A stretch of 64,000 nt of DNA from Nostoc sp. KVJ3 (GCF_026127265.1 NZ_WWFG01000002.1:868001-932000), one strand, 5' to 3'. Positions 53,733 through 63,057 are shown, counted from the first letter of the stretch. Numbers and translations are program-made. The notes: generated by a model not told the origin, from the letters alone.

Positions 53733-54449
53733 ATGAGTCTGATTCTTCCCAAACGCACCTTATCCCGTCGCCAATTATTGCAACTATCTGGACTTTCAGG
53801 GGTAGGTTTTCTTTTAGGTGGCTGTGGGACAAATTTGTTCTCAGATAATCTGCGGCAAATATCTGAGCCGCTAAACCAACGTCTGGAAGCACTATTGTTA
53901 AGTCAAAAACCAGTTCCAGAATTTGCTGTCAGTGCCATAGAAGCAGATAAATTGCTGATTAATACCTTTGACTTCACGCCGCAAATCGATCCGGCGCAGT
54001 TTCGCCTAAAGATTGATGGTGAAGTTAGTAACCCAATGCAATTGAGTATGGCAGATATTCAAAAATTTCCCTTGACTTCAATGGTAATTCGCCATATCTG
54101 TGTTGAAGGCTGGGCTGCGATCGTTCAATGGGGAGGCGTGCGATTGCGAGACTTGGTAACGCTGGTACAGCCGAAGTCAAATGTCCGCTATGTCTACTTT
54201 AAATCTGCTGATGGCTACTATGAAAGCTGGGATCTTGCCTCTGCTGTCCATCCCCAAACCCTCATGGCTTATCAAAAGAATGGACAACCGTTATCAGCTG
54301 ATAATGGTGCGCCTATGCGTTTAGCATCCCCAATTAAACTGGGCTACAAACAAAGCAAGTGGGTAACTCAAATTACATTCGTCAGCAATTTGTTACCTCT
54401 TAAAGGCTATTGGGAGGATCAGGGCTATGAGTGGTTTGCAGGGTTATAG
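53733..54449 (+). CDS. MsrP/YedY-like molybdopterin oxidoreductase
   Basis: The 238-residue protein has a Tat-type signal (SRRQLLQLSG) with a lipobox (LLGGC), then the sulfite-oxidase fold: FRLKIDGEVSNP, VIRHICVEGW with the molybdenum-binding Cys, and MRLASPIKLGYKQSKWV. Length is that of the catalytic domain alone, without a dimerisation domain, as in MsrP. MsrP reduces methionine sulfoxide in periplasmic proteins using quinol electrons. The start at 53733 follows an AGAGGT site. Sulfite or other substrates remain possible. Confidence 0.88.
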   Translation: MSLILPKRTLSRRQLLQLSGLSGVGFLLGGCGTNLFSDNLRQISEPLNQRLEALLLSQKPVPEFAVSAIEADKLLINTFDFTPQIDPAQFRLKIDGEVSNPMQLSMADIQKFPLTSMVIRHICVEGWAAIVQWGGVRLRDLVTLVQPKSNVRYVYFKSADGYYESWDLASAVHPQTLMAYQKNGQPLSADNGAPMRLASPIKLGYKQSKWVTQITFVSNLLPLKGYWEDQGYEWFAGL

Positions 54450-54784
54450 TCAGCGAAATATTGGTGAGTAAAGAACTGGGAAAGGTTTGAGATTGCCACA
54501 GTGCGATCGCAAGCAGCCCAAATATGTAAAAACATAAGCTGTCATTGCGAGCGTAATGAAATGAAGCAAAGCGATCGCACCCTTCGCAAAGCATATCGTA
54601 GAGAAGTAGTTTTAGGTTGTGCGATCGCATTATTTTGCTTCACTGCATTTGCAATGACATTCTGTAATTAATTATGTTGCCTACTTATTAGACTAAAATT
54701 TGAATCCCAGGCGGGTAATGCAGCCGGCGCAGATTACCTAAATTACTGAAACCAACGCCAGACAAAAGCAACCATTCTCCTGAA
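54450..54784. other. Intergenic with HIP1 sites and a CATTGCGAGCG-type repeat
   Basis: Between convergent genes, GCGATCGC-type octamers and a GTCATTGCGAGCG repeat fragment (about 54540) recur. A minus-strand frame at 54400-54630 is repeat translation. No gene is seen. Confidence 0.5.
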
Positions 54785-56152
54785 TCAAGGCTGACGATTC
54801 CGCCGCAAGTCTTCCAGATTTCCACGAAAGGTTATTGTATTGGGATGATTTGCCCCCAACTGTTGTTCAGCGATCTTTAAAGCTTGGATGTACAAAGGTT
54901 CGGCTTCGCTGTACCTTCCCTGTAAATGGTAGAGTTCTGCCAAATTATTGAGACTTACCGCAACGCTGGGATGGTTGTTTCCCCACAAGTGTTTATCAAG
55001 TTCTAATGCTTTGAGACACAATGGTTCTGCTTCATTGTAGCGTCCTTGGACTTTGTACATATAACCAAGAGCGTAAATAGTATCTGCCAAAAGAGGATGA
55101 TTTTCTGGAAGTAAATCCTGCTTAAGTTTCAAAGCTTGCAAGAATAATGCTTCTGCTTCGTTGTAACGTCCTTGGGCGCGGTATATTAAAGCTAAATTGT
55201 GCAAGTCAGTAGCTACATCGGGATGCTTTTCTCCTAAGATTCGCTTATCTAGTTCTATCGCTTGCAGTGATAAGGGTTCTGCTTCTATGTAGCGTTTTTG
55301 ATAAAAGTAGAGTAACGCCAAATTGTTCAGTGTAATTGCCACATTGGGGTGTGATTCCCCCAGCAGACGTTTAATCATCTCCAAAGCTTGCATATACAAA
55401 GGTTCGGCATCGCTGTACCTTCCCTGGAAACGGTAGAGTTCAGCCAAATTGTTCAGGCTGATTGCCACATTAGGGTGTGATTTGCCCAAACGTTCTCTAC
55501 CAGTTGATAAACTTTGCTCATACCAAGGTAAAGCTTGCTCGTAGGCTCCTTGACCTTCGTAGAATCTACCCAACCCTTCAAAAGGCCAGATTAGATCATC
55601 ATCGTTTAACCAAGTTTGGTAAACTGTAACAACTTCCGCAAGGTGAGGGATAGCCAGGGTTGCTTTAGCAATGTGTATCAATGTGGCTATCTGAGGAACA
55701 TCCTGTGCTACGGCTACCATTGCTTGACAAAAGCCGCGCTTGAGTTCATCCGCTTCCGTTAACTCTTCTAACTTATGCTGTAACAATTCCCGAATGCGTT
55801 CATGAACTTGGTAGGTGTCATCTGCCAATTCTTGCAGCAAATAACGCTCAACTAAAATAGTGCAGTTAGCTTTAAAGTCAAATTCCAAATGGCTAGCACT
55901 TGCTGCTGATTCTACCAAAGACCAGGGGATAGGAGCCAAAGCAAACAAACTCAAAAGACAAGCCAATTTTTGCGCTTCTGCTTCCAAACATTGCCAATTC
56001 AACTCAAAAGCTACTGCTACACCAGACTCGCCTGTTGATGCTTGCTTTTGTAGCTGTGCGAGAATGTCTGCTAGCATAATACTCTCCCTGGCTCTCGGCA
56101 CTGTGCTGCTATTTGGTAAAGTCCAATTGGTACATAATTCACAAATCGGCAA
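54785..56152 (-). pseudogene. TPR (kinesin-light-chain-like) portion of a split STAND protein
   Basis: The frame encodes 455 residues. Its first ~25 residues are out-of-frame translation; from ESIMLADILAQLQKQ it continues the NB-ARC protein encoded upstream. A helical linker (about 40-170) is followed by six to seven TPR repeats of the kinesin-light-chain type (for example PNVAISLNNLAELYRFQGRYSDAEPLY read in 42-residue steps). A one-base loss, or two-base gain, near 56085-56105 separates the two halves. The TPRs would normally sense the trigger of a STAND protein. Both halves could still be made as separate proteins. Confidence 0.85.
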
Positions 56153-57519
56153 AGACCTTTAGCAAATTCCAATTCCTTCTCAACCCTATCTTTTCCCAGC
56201 AGAGTTGCTAATAATTCTAAGGCTCCATCTGGTGATAATTCACCTAGCGGCAGTGATGGATATGTTAACCCTGTGTTCTGACGAGTAGTAATTAACACCT
56301 TAAACAGAGAACCTTTAGGTGGTAGGTAAGGTTTAATTTGCATCCAGTCTTTAACATCATCAAATATTAATAAAACTTTGCCCGCTTGCCAGTTCTTCCA
56401 GCAATAAGCAACTTGACCTGCTAGGCTTAATCCATCCGGTGGATTAAAGTTAGGTAAATTCACAACTCCAAACTCTACTAACTGGGTTCCCAAATCAATA
56501 CCTTGGGGATTTAACCAACAACACCCGCCAGAATAATCTTCTAAATATTGCCACGAGTATTGAATAGCTAACTCTGTTTTACCTACGCCACCTTGCCTAG
56601 TCACATCGCTAATTACCACAACATCATTTGCTTGTAATAGCTGACGCAATTGTTCTATTTGCTCATTCCTCCCAACAAACTTACGAGCTTGACTCTGTTG
56701 GATATTATGCGGGATATCAAAGGGGTTGAAATGAGATTTTTCAATATCTCCATCCCAACTGCGAGAATAAAAATAAGTCGGCAGTTGTTTTTTATCTAAA
56801 CTAATAAATCGCTGCTTAACTGCCTCAGTAACTTCCCTCATATTCGGGGGAAAAGTCCCATTAGCTGAGGCAAAAGCTTCCCGCACAGCTTGAGAAAAGT
56901 ATCCTGTTTTATTTTCAGAATTTACCTTAGCTTGCTCTCCATCCCGCGTAGCCAGTAACACAAATTGTTGACTATCTTGCTTTGGCTGACCACTCAAAAA
57001 AGCTTTGCCACCTAAATTAGTTGGTCTTCCCTTCGACTCTAAAACATAATTGGCACAGGCATCAATAATACAAATATGATTCCGAATCTGAAAATTATCG
57101 GAACCCAACAAAACTAATAAAGAATTTAAATCTAAATTCTGCCAATTCTGTTTATTGGCATCAGCACAAAGCAACCGACGCTCTCGTTCTGAGGTAATCA
57201 AACCATGTCCCGCCCAAAAAATGTAGAGTAAATCCCCCGACTTTGGGGATAAAAAGTTAGTCACAATGTCGGAGATGTTTTGCTCTGTTGCTAACTCTAC
57301 AGTTAACCCACATTCCCCAATTAACTGATGATTTTCTTCCAGCGCTGATAAACATAACCGGATATTCTCTTTCGGTACACCGTGCTGATGCAGCCAATGA
57401 GCAAATTTCAGCGCGTCATCGGCTGGCCCCCCACCCGTGACATTCCAAGCACTTTCGTGGTACTTTTCAATACCCACAATTAACCCAAATGTCCGCTCAG
57501 GTTTCGCCATCAACTGCAT
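56071..57519 (-). CDS. Caspase-NB-ARC (STAND) protein, N-terminal part of a split gene
   Basis: The 482-residue protein starts with a caspase-like peptidase C14 domain (about 10-255): FGLIVGIEKY, His105 in YIFWAGHGL and Cys155 in CIIDACANY. An NB-ARC ATPase follows (about 280-480), with QGGVGKTELA (P-loop Lys314), VLLIFDDV (Walker B) and KVLITTRQ. It stops abruptly at REPGRVLC, in the middle of the winged-helix part. The TPR half continues in another frame. Intact caspase-NB-ARC-TPR proteins are held to be triggers of cell death or phage defence. It precedes no obvious partner except the adjacent hydrolase gene. Confidence 0.92.
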   Translation of the reverse strand: MQLMAKPERTFGLIVGIEKYHESAWNVTGGGPADDALKFAHWLHQHGVPKENIRLCLSALEENHQLIGECGLTVELATEQNISDIVTNFLSPKSGDLLYIFWAGHGLITSERERRLLCADANKQNWQNLDLNSLLVLLGSDNFQIRNHICIIDACANYVLESKGRPTNLGGKAFLSGQPKQDSQQFVLLATRDGEQAKVNSENKTGYFSQAVREAFASANGTFPPNMREVTEAVKQRFISLDKKQLPTYFYSRSWDGDIEKSHFNPFDIPHNIQQSQARKFVGRNEQIEQLRQLLQANDVVVISDVTRQGGVGKTELAIQYSWQYLEDYSGGCCWLNPQGIDLGTQLVEFGVVNLPNFNPPDGLSLAGQVAYCWKNWQAGKVLLIFDDVKDWMQIKPYLPPKGSLFKVLITTRQNTGLTYPSLPLGELSPDGALELLATLLGKDRVEKELEFAKGLCRFVNYVPIGLYQIAAQCREPGRVLC

Positions 57520-57802
57520 GATGACCTAGCCTCTCATATTATGGGGACTTACGCACAAGAGATCGCCCAACCCCCTTAAAAATGTGGCTTTTAGCGTTCC
57601 TCCTACGGCATAAACACAAGTCTGAAGTAGTTTAAGAATCTGGTTTTTACCCCACCCTAACCCTCCCCTTGCAAAGGGGAGAGAGCTAGATTTCCGGCTT
57701 CCCCCCTTTCCAAGGGGGATTGAGGGGGGTAACTCGACTTGTCTGTACACCGAGGGGAGAGGTTGGGAGAGAGGTTTTCTAGATACCGTAAAAAGTAAAG
57801 CA
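57520..57802. other. Repeat-rich spacer upstream of the caspase gene
   Basis: This 283-bp spacer contains a CCCCACCCTAACCCTCCCCTT / AAGGGGGATTGAGGGGGG inverted patch typical of interspersed repeats. A minus-strand frame at 57526-57933 is repeat translation. Confidence 0.55.
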
Positions 57803-58978
57803 TTATGGCAACCTCGGAATAATCGCCTCCCAGGTTTTAGGATTTGTCCAATAAGCACCGTGGGAACGGGGAAATGGCTGTCTGCTATCCACTCGTACAT
57901 CCTGCACTCTATCAAGGAAAATATTCTTACCAACGTAACTGAGAAAATCCCGTAAATCGTAGATATTCAACCATTCCGGGAAATGCTCTGGTAATAACTC
58001 TCCATATTCTAAGCTGTAGAGGGCGTTAATCTCATATAAAAATGGTGCTTGGGAACCAACTGTTACCAATAATTCCACCTGAGATAACTGCTGCTGCACT
58101 AGCAAATCTACACAAGCGATACCTCCCAAACTATGGGCGAGTAAGACTACTGGCGGTTCTGCTTGGGCAATTTGTTGCTGGATAAACGCCCTAATTTTTT
58201 CACCCCGCGCCTGATACAACAAAATATCACCAGGCATAGGCGAAATTTTATCAGTTAACTCCAGGCGGTTTCCTCTAACATAATTTGTTCCGCCGTGCTG
58301 TAGTAGTCCATAAAGTGGCTTTAATAACCAGCTACCCAATCCTAACTCCGCCTCTGTCAAAGCCAGAGTCAGCAATTCCACAACTTTATCGCGCAATTGG
58401 GCATCGGTGAGTATGGGGGGAAATTTTTCTTGCTGTTCACTAATAAACATTGCTTGAGCCACAACTGCTCTAGCTATTGGTGCATAATATTCACTCAAGT
58501 CAGATTCGGAAACTGTGAGCAATGCCTTATGATACGGTTCGCTAAGAATCACAGCCTCTCGTGCTTCGGCAAATATCTCTGCAATTCCCGCCTCTTGCAA
58601 CTTAGCTTCTAGTTGAGATGTCGGCGCGAAACTCGCTACACGAGATTGTAAAATATCCCCTGAATCTTCCCCAAAAGCATTTCCTGACTCAATCGGTTTC
58701 AAAGATAACAGCCGCAATTCATACAAAGGATCGCGGTATAATTTTTCCCACAATGTAATATCTGCATCTTCTTCTGGCTGAGATAAAGCCAGTGTCGCAT
58801 CTTCTAAGGGTACTGATGCCCGATTTTCATTGAACTTTGCACCCAATGTACCCCAAAGGCAGGGAGCAACTTTGATATCAGGACGTTGAGCGTGAATCTT
58901 TTGCTCAATTATCTCAAAGGTTTCGTTGTATTCTCGTTCTCTAATGCCAGTGCCATGTAGAAATATTACAGTGGTCAT
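57803..58978 (-). CDS. Alpha/beta hydrolase, lipase-like
   Basis: The 391-residue protein starts VIFLHGTGIRERE (oxyanion loop HGTG, 8-11). A long helical insertion (about 70-240) precedes the nucleophile elbow LAHSLGGIACVD (Ser283). Asp341 or Asp344 in YDLRDFLSYVG and His373 in RSHGAYW complete a likely triad. No signal peptide is seen, so it is cytoplasmic. It lies upstream of the caspase-NB-ARC gene on the same strand, across a 283-bp repeat spacer. In conflict systems such hydrolases can act as effectors; that role here is inference. Confidence 0.85.
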   Translation of the reverse strand: MTTVIFLHGTGIREREYNETFEIIEQKIHAQRPDIKVAPCLWGTLGAKFNENRASVPLEDATLALSQPEEDADITLWEKLYRDPLYELRLLSLKPIESGNAFGEDSGDILQSRVASFAPTSQLEAKLQEAGIAEIFAEAREAVILSEPYHKALLTVSESDLSEYYAPIARAVVAQAMFISEQQEKFPPILTDAQLRDKVVELLTLALTEAELGLGSWLLKPLYGLLQHGGTNYVRGNRLELTDKISPMPGDILLYQARGEKIRAFIQQQIAQAEPPVVLLAHSLGGIACVDLLVQQQLSQVELLVTVGSQAPFLYEINALYSLEYGELLPEHFPEWLNIYDLRDFLSYVGKNIFLDRVQDVRVDSRQPFPRSHGAYWTNPKTWEAIIPRLP

Positions 58979-59073
58979 TGTTATAAAGGGGCTAGCGATA
59001 TCTGGGTTGGGCTATGCCTAGACTGTTGACTCTGTGCCTTTTTAGGAGTTAAAAAGCTATACAAAATATATTT

Positions 59074-59127
59074 CATTGCGAGCAAAGCGTTGCAATCCCA
59101 GGCGATTGCAACGCTTTGCTCGCAATG
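59074..59127. repeat. Perfect 24-bp inverted repeat
   Basis: The left arm starts CATTGCGAGCAAAGCG and the right arm ends CGCTTTGCTCGCAATG. The arms (59074-59097, 59104-59127) match over all 24 bases around a CCAGGC loop. It is a complete form of the CATTGCGAGCGAAGC motif seen in fragments elsewhere. Confidence 0.85.
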
Positions 59128-59274
59128 ACACAAAAATAGCATGAACCAAAAAACCCTAAATTCCATCAAAGTCAATAGCCTAGGCTATGCCTACGCAAAG
59201 CTTGTCTTCTGTATTATTCATGACCACGTTATCTGATGCAAGAAAACTGATGCCGATTAGCTGTGAAGCTGTTA

Positions 59275-59398
59275 CAAAACTTGGGGCTTACAGTTATTTT
59301 CAGGTAAATAGACCAAGTAAGGGCACAGCATTGCTGTGCCCCTAGGAAAGAAAGATGTGGTTCAAATACTTGAATTCTGCTGTAAGCCCCAAGTTTTG
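59275..59398. repeat. 124-bp MITE with perfect 19-bp terminal inverted repeats
   Basis: CAAAACTTGGGGCTTACAG (59275-59293) matches the reverse complement at 59380-59398 exactly. Inside is a GGGCACAGCATTGCTGTGCCC palindrome. No target duplication is obvious. Related inner sequence occurs at about 43380-43440 and 41620-41655. It ends 4 bp from the stop codon of the next minus-strand gene. Confidence 0.85.
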
Positions 59399-59402
59399 CT
59401 CT

Positions 59403-59816
59403 TTAAACCTTAGTCGTGAGAAATTTTGATATTTCCGCATGTGCTAACACAGCAGCAGGTTCGCTCTGGAGAGCATTGTAATACTTTCTCTCGAAGGTAT
59501 TGCCCGTTTCTAACGGTACAATCAGCGTGCGGACATCAGCAATTAACTTTTCAAAATCTTCCATTGCAATCGGTTCATCTGCTTGGAGCATTTCATCAAC
59601 TTGCACAACCACCTCGGAAATCCGATGTAGCCAAGCAAATTGTTCATGAGCGATAACTAGCTGAAGAAGTTCTCCGCTTGATACTCGTCCACTAATCTGT
59701 TCGTAGGCAATACGTTCTGTGTCCAGCAACATCTTGTGCAGATGAAGCAATTTGTTGCGTAAATCACGCAGATATTGATGTTGACGTATTCTTTGTGAAA
59801 GTGTGTTAGAAGTCAA
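59403..59816 (-). CDS. Hypothetical helical protein, 137 residues
   Basis: A soluble, mainly helical protein starts SNTLSQRIRQHQYLRDLRNKLLHLHK and contains YEQISGRVSSGELLQLVIAHEQFAWLHR, then DEPIAMEDFEKLIADVR. It has no signal peptide, membrane helix or catalytic motif. It resembles conserved bacterial proteins of unknown role. Its stop abuts a MITE. Confidence 0.7.
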   Translation of the reverse strand: MTSNTLSQRIRQHQYLRDLRNKLLHLHKMLLDTERIAYEQISGRVSSGELLQLVIAHEQFAWLHRISEVVVQVDEMLQADEPIAMEDFEKLIADVRTLIVPLETGNTFERKYYNALQSEPAAVLAHAEISKFLTTKV

Positions 59817-60069
59817 TGTTACCCATCCTCTCGTTACAATAATAGTGTTTTACTAATTCGTAATTCGTAATTAAAGTTTTAATTCTGCATCTGTGCAAAC
59901 AGCATTGTTAACTATCTACTTAAGCTCGGTTCCTGAATTCGGTTTCCTTGTTAAGGAGCATTCATTACATTATAACTGTTGTATCTTATATTGGATTAAT
60001 CATATAATAGCATAAAGTTATAAGAAGTACATCTATTGAGGAAATGTCAATTATGGGAAAACTGCCTTA

Positions 60070-60636
60070 ATGTCCCTAGCATACATAATTCTAGGTTTTC
60101 TTCAGCAGCAAGAAATGACGGGCTACGACCTCAAAACAAGCTGCTTCGATCAATGTATTGCCCATTTGTGGCCAGCAGACCAGGCACAAATTTATAGAAC
60201 TCTCGATAAGCTAGTTGAGCAAGGCTGGATTACCTGTAAAATTGAGATTCAACGCGATCGCCCCAACCGTAAAGTCTATAGTGTAACGGAGCCAGGAAAA
60301 GCTGAATTTGCTCGATGGCTTGAGACTCATCAGCCCTTAGCGACTATCCGAGAACCTTTGCTAGTCCAGTTGCATTTTGCAGAGCAGTTGCCAAATAAAA
60401 CCATTATTCATCTACTAGAGCAGCAATTGGCAGCTCGAATCAAAAAGCTTGCTGAGTGTCAAATCATTGATTTGCCATTACTTGATGATGACTCTGCCAA
60501 CCGCGAGCAAGTAATGCAAAGGCTGGTGCTGGAGTTAGCGATCCGAAGAGAACAGACTTATATTGATTGGTTGAAGATAGCAATAAATGTTATCAGTAAA
60601 CAAAAGCCATGTACATCACATTCTCAGATTTTATAA
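60070..60636 (+). CDS. PadR-family transcriptional regulator
   Basis: The 188-residue protein has an N-terminal winged helix (about 1-85) with AYIILGFLQQQEMTGYDLK, the recognition-helix segment AQIYRTLDKLVEQGWI, and a wing, RPNRKVYSVTEPGKAEF. The C-terminal helices (about 95-175) form the dimer region, as in PadR subfamily 2. PadR proteins are ligand-released repressors, first known for phenolic acids. Its stop is one base before the carotenoid-oxygenase ATG, so it probably controls that gene. TATAACT/AGTTATA (59971-59977, 60016-60022) upstream is a weak operator candidate. Confidence 0.92.
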   Translation: MSLAYIILGFLQQQEMTGYDLKTSCFDQCIAHLWPADQAQIYRTLDKLVEQGWITCKIEIQRDRPNRKVYSVTEPGKAEFARWLETHQPLATIREPLLVQLHFAEQLPNKTIIHLLEQQLAARIKKLAECQIIDLPLLDDDSANREQVMQRLVLELAIRREQTYIDWLKIAINVISKQKPCTSHSQIL

Positions 60637-60637
60637 A

Positions 60638-62020
60638 ATGGCAACAATAGCAGTCAATCCTTATCTCGATCGCAATTTTGCTCCAATCCGTGAAGAAATC
60701 ACCACCGACAAACTGCTAGTCATCGGTGAATTACCCCTTGATTTGTCGGGGATGTTTGTACGCAATGGCCCTAACCCTCAATGGACACCTATCGGTCAAT
60801 ATCACTGGTTCGACGGAGATGGAATGTTGCATGGTGTACAAATTAGCAACGGCGTAGCCACTTATCGCAACCGTTACATCCAGACAGCCGGATGGAAAAA
60901 AGAACGAGAAGCAGGTAAGGCTCTCTGGACAGGATTGTTAGAACCACTGCGAAAGGATAATCCTGATGGTGGGTACAAAAAAACCGCCAACACTGCCTTA
61001 GTTTGGCACGCTGGTCAGATGTTGGCGCTGAACGAGGGAGGTAAACCTCACGCTATCAAGCTTCCTGAATTAGAAACTATTGGCGAATATACTTACAATG
61101 ACAAGCTGATTTCTGCCTTCACAGCCCATCCCAAACTAGACCCAGTTACAGGCGAGATGGTATTCTTTGGCTACTCTTTGTTTGCACCACCATACGTCCA
61201 ATATAGTGTAGTCTCGGCACAAGGCGAACTGTTGCGGACAGTGCCAATCGACTTGCCCATAGGAGTGATGATGCACGATTTTGCCATCACTGAAAACTAC
61301 ACGATTTTTATGGATTTGCCTTTGACTTTCAGCGTTGAGCGATCGCAACGACAAGAACCCGTTATGATGTTTGAGCGCGATCGCCTCAGTCGTTTTGGCA
61401 TTGTACCACGTCACGGAGACAACAGTAATATCCGTTGGTTTGAGACTCCTGCTTGCTACGTCTTCCATATCCTCAACGCTTACGAAAATGGCGACGAAGT
61501 AGTACTGATTGCCTGTCGTATGAGTTCTACGACTGTTTTGAGTCTAGATGATTCGCAACCCGACCCAGATGCAAATATCCCGCGTTTGTATCGCTGGCGA
61601 TTTAACCTCAATACGGGGACAGTGCGTGAAGAAATGTTAGACGATGTAGCTTCAGAATTTCCCCGCGTCAACGAAAATCTATTGGGGCGACAAACTCGAT
61701 ATGGCTACACCAACAAAATGGCGAATAGTCCCCTACCATTATTTGAAGGCATCATTAAGTACGACTTCACTACTGGAAAGTCCCAAACCCACCTATTCGG
61801 ACAGGGGCGCTATGGCGGTGAAGCTGTATTTGCGCCGCGTCCTGGTGCAATTACTGAGGATGATGGCTGGCTTGTAACTTTCATCCACGATGAAAATTCA
61901 AACACTTCAGAATTAGTAGTGGTTAATGCCCAAGATGTGACTGCTGAACCTGTAGCGCGGGTGATAATTCCTCAACGAGTGCCTTATGGATTTCATGGTA
62001 CTTGGGTTGCACAGGAATAG
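60638..62020 (+). CDS. Carotenoid cleavage oxygenase (RPE65/CCD family)
   Basis: The 460-residue protein has the family's four iron-binding His in FTAHPKLDP, GVMMHDFAIT, YVFHILNAYE and YGFHGTWV, and the LSGMFVRNGPNP N-terminal motif. It splits C=C bonds of carotenoids, apocarotenoids or stilbenes with O2 and Fe(II). The ATG at 60638 lies one base after the PadR stop; an earlier ATG inside padR is unlikely. Coupling to a PadR sensor hints at a phenolic or apocarotenoid ligand. The exact substrate cannot be read from the sequence. Confidence 0.94.
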   Translation: MATIAVNPYLDRNFAPIREEITTDKLLVIGELPLDLSGMFVRNGPNPQWTPIGQYHWFDGDGMLHGVQISNGVATYRNRYIQTAGWKKEREAGKALWTGLLEPLRKDNPDGGYKKTANTALVWHAGQMLALNEGGKPHAIKLPELETIGEYTYNDKLISAFTAHPKLDPVTGEMVFFGYSLFAPPYVQYSVVSAQGELLRTVPIDLPIGVMMHDFAITENYTIFMDLPLTFSVERSQRQEPVMMFERDRLSRFGIVPRHGDNSNIRWFETPACYVFHILNAYENGDEVVLIACRMSSTTVLSLDDSQPDPDANIPRLYRWRFNLNTGTVREEMLDDVASEFPRVNENLLGRQTRYGYTNKMANSPLPLFEGIIKYDFTTGKSQTHLFGQGRYGGEAVFAPRPGAITEDDGWLVTFIHDENSNTSELVVVNAQDVTAEPVARVIIPQRVPYGFHGTWVAQE

Positions 62021-62054
62021 CGAAATGGGCGGTTACAAACCGCCCTTACTTAAA

Positions 62055-62759
62055 TTATTTTTCTCTATACCCACCAGCGTAGTCAATTACGCAGATTGTT
62101 CTATATAACTTGTGAGTTCCATAAGCAACCCCAGACACTTTAAAAGCGCCGTTAAAAATATTTTTTCTATGACCGCGATCGCGCACGCCATCATCAATAA
62201 TTAATTGCATGATGATATCTTGAGGAGTGTTTGAGCCATAACTGATATTTTCACCTGCGGTTGTTTGCCATGTACCATAACGGTTGATGCGAGTAAAGGG
62301 GTCGCTACCATCGCTACCATCATGACCTATAGTACCTGTTGTCCCTTGGTCTTTAACGTGATCTTTTGCTCCCAAAGACATACCCTTTGAGGCACTCAAC
62401 GCTCCTACAGGACTTGCAGATTTCAGAAATGCGATCGCTTCATCAACTGCTTTGACTCCTTCTTGAGTTTGCAAATAAGTATTATCAGAAATCTGGATTT
62501 TGTTACCCTCAAAGCGCTTTTTATAGTTTTCCAAAATCGGCACGTAGGACTGGGGATTTGTTCGTACTTTATTTGTTTCAACAATTACCTGTTGTTCCAA
62601 CGGTGAAAGGTCATTCATATATGCTAATAAATTTGGACTGGTTGGTTGAACTACTGCTGGGTTAGAGTTTGCCACAGACGGGCTAGATTGAAACAGTTGA
62701 TTTGAGCAGCCGAATATCAGGGTAGCTGGCAAAAATACCCAAAGTTTTATGCGACGCAT
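62055..62759 (-). CDS. CAP/SCP-domain lipoprotein
   Basis: The 234-residue precursor has a lipobox (LIFGC, Cys at about residue 18), a Ser/Pro/Asn-rich linker (to about 45) and a CAP domain. The domain has LEQQVIVETNKVRTNPQSYVP, IGHDGSDGSDPFTRI, TAGENISYGS and RGHRKNIFNGAF, which are the CAP motifs with their conserved His, Glu and His. Bacterial CAP proteins are secreted and of uncertain activity, possibly lipid- or protease-related. Convergent with the carotenoid oxygenase gene, 34 bp apart. Confidence 0.92.
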   Translation of the reverse strand: MRRIKLWVFLPATLIFGCSNQLFQSSPSVANSNPAVVQPTSPNLLAYMNDLSPLEQQVIVETNKVRTNPQSYVPILENYKKRFEGNKIQISDNTYLQTQEGVKAVDEAIAFLKSASPVGALSASKGMSLGAKDHVKDQGTTGTIGHDGSDGSDPFTRINRYGTWQTTAGENISYGSNTPQDIIMQLIIDDGVRDRGHRKNIFNGAFKVSGVAYGTHKLYRTICVIDYAGGYREK

Positions 62760-63057
62760 CCATTACCTCACAATTTTTATATGCATTAATTTAGTGAATT
62801 AGAAGAAATAAGAATTTTCAACGCACAGATAAGTCTGTACATGCTTCTTTATTCAGAATTCAAGAAGCGAGACACCAGAACTTTAATCAGTTCCATAAGA
62901 AGAACGGAACTGAGTTGATTAAGAGTATAGATAAAGCTGCGATTGCCTTTGTTCCTAAAGAGTTACAAATCTATCACTTGATATCTGTTGTAACCTTGAT
63001 AACACTAAAACGTAAAGAACAATTAAAATCTTCATTTTCTAATGCCTGGTTTCAAAT

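Larger units (their letters stand above)
58979..59402. other. Intergenic, two strong inverted repeats
   Basis: The 424-bp spacer contains a perfect 24-bp inverted repeat at 59074-59127 and a MITE at 59275-59398, listed separately. No gene is seen. Confidence 0.6.

Noticed and set aside
57526..57933. Minus-strand 135-codon frame between hydrolase and caspase genes
   Set aside because: It overlaps the hydrolase in another frame and translates interspersed repeats.
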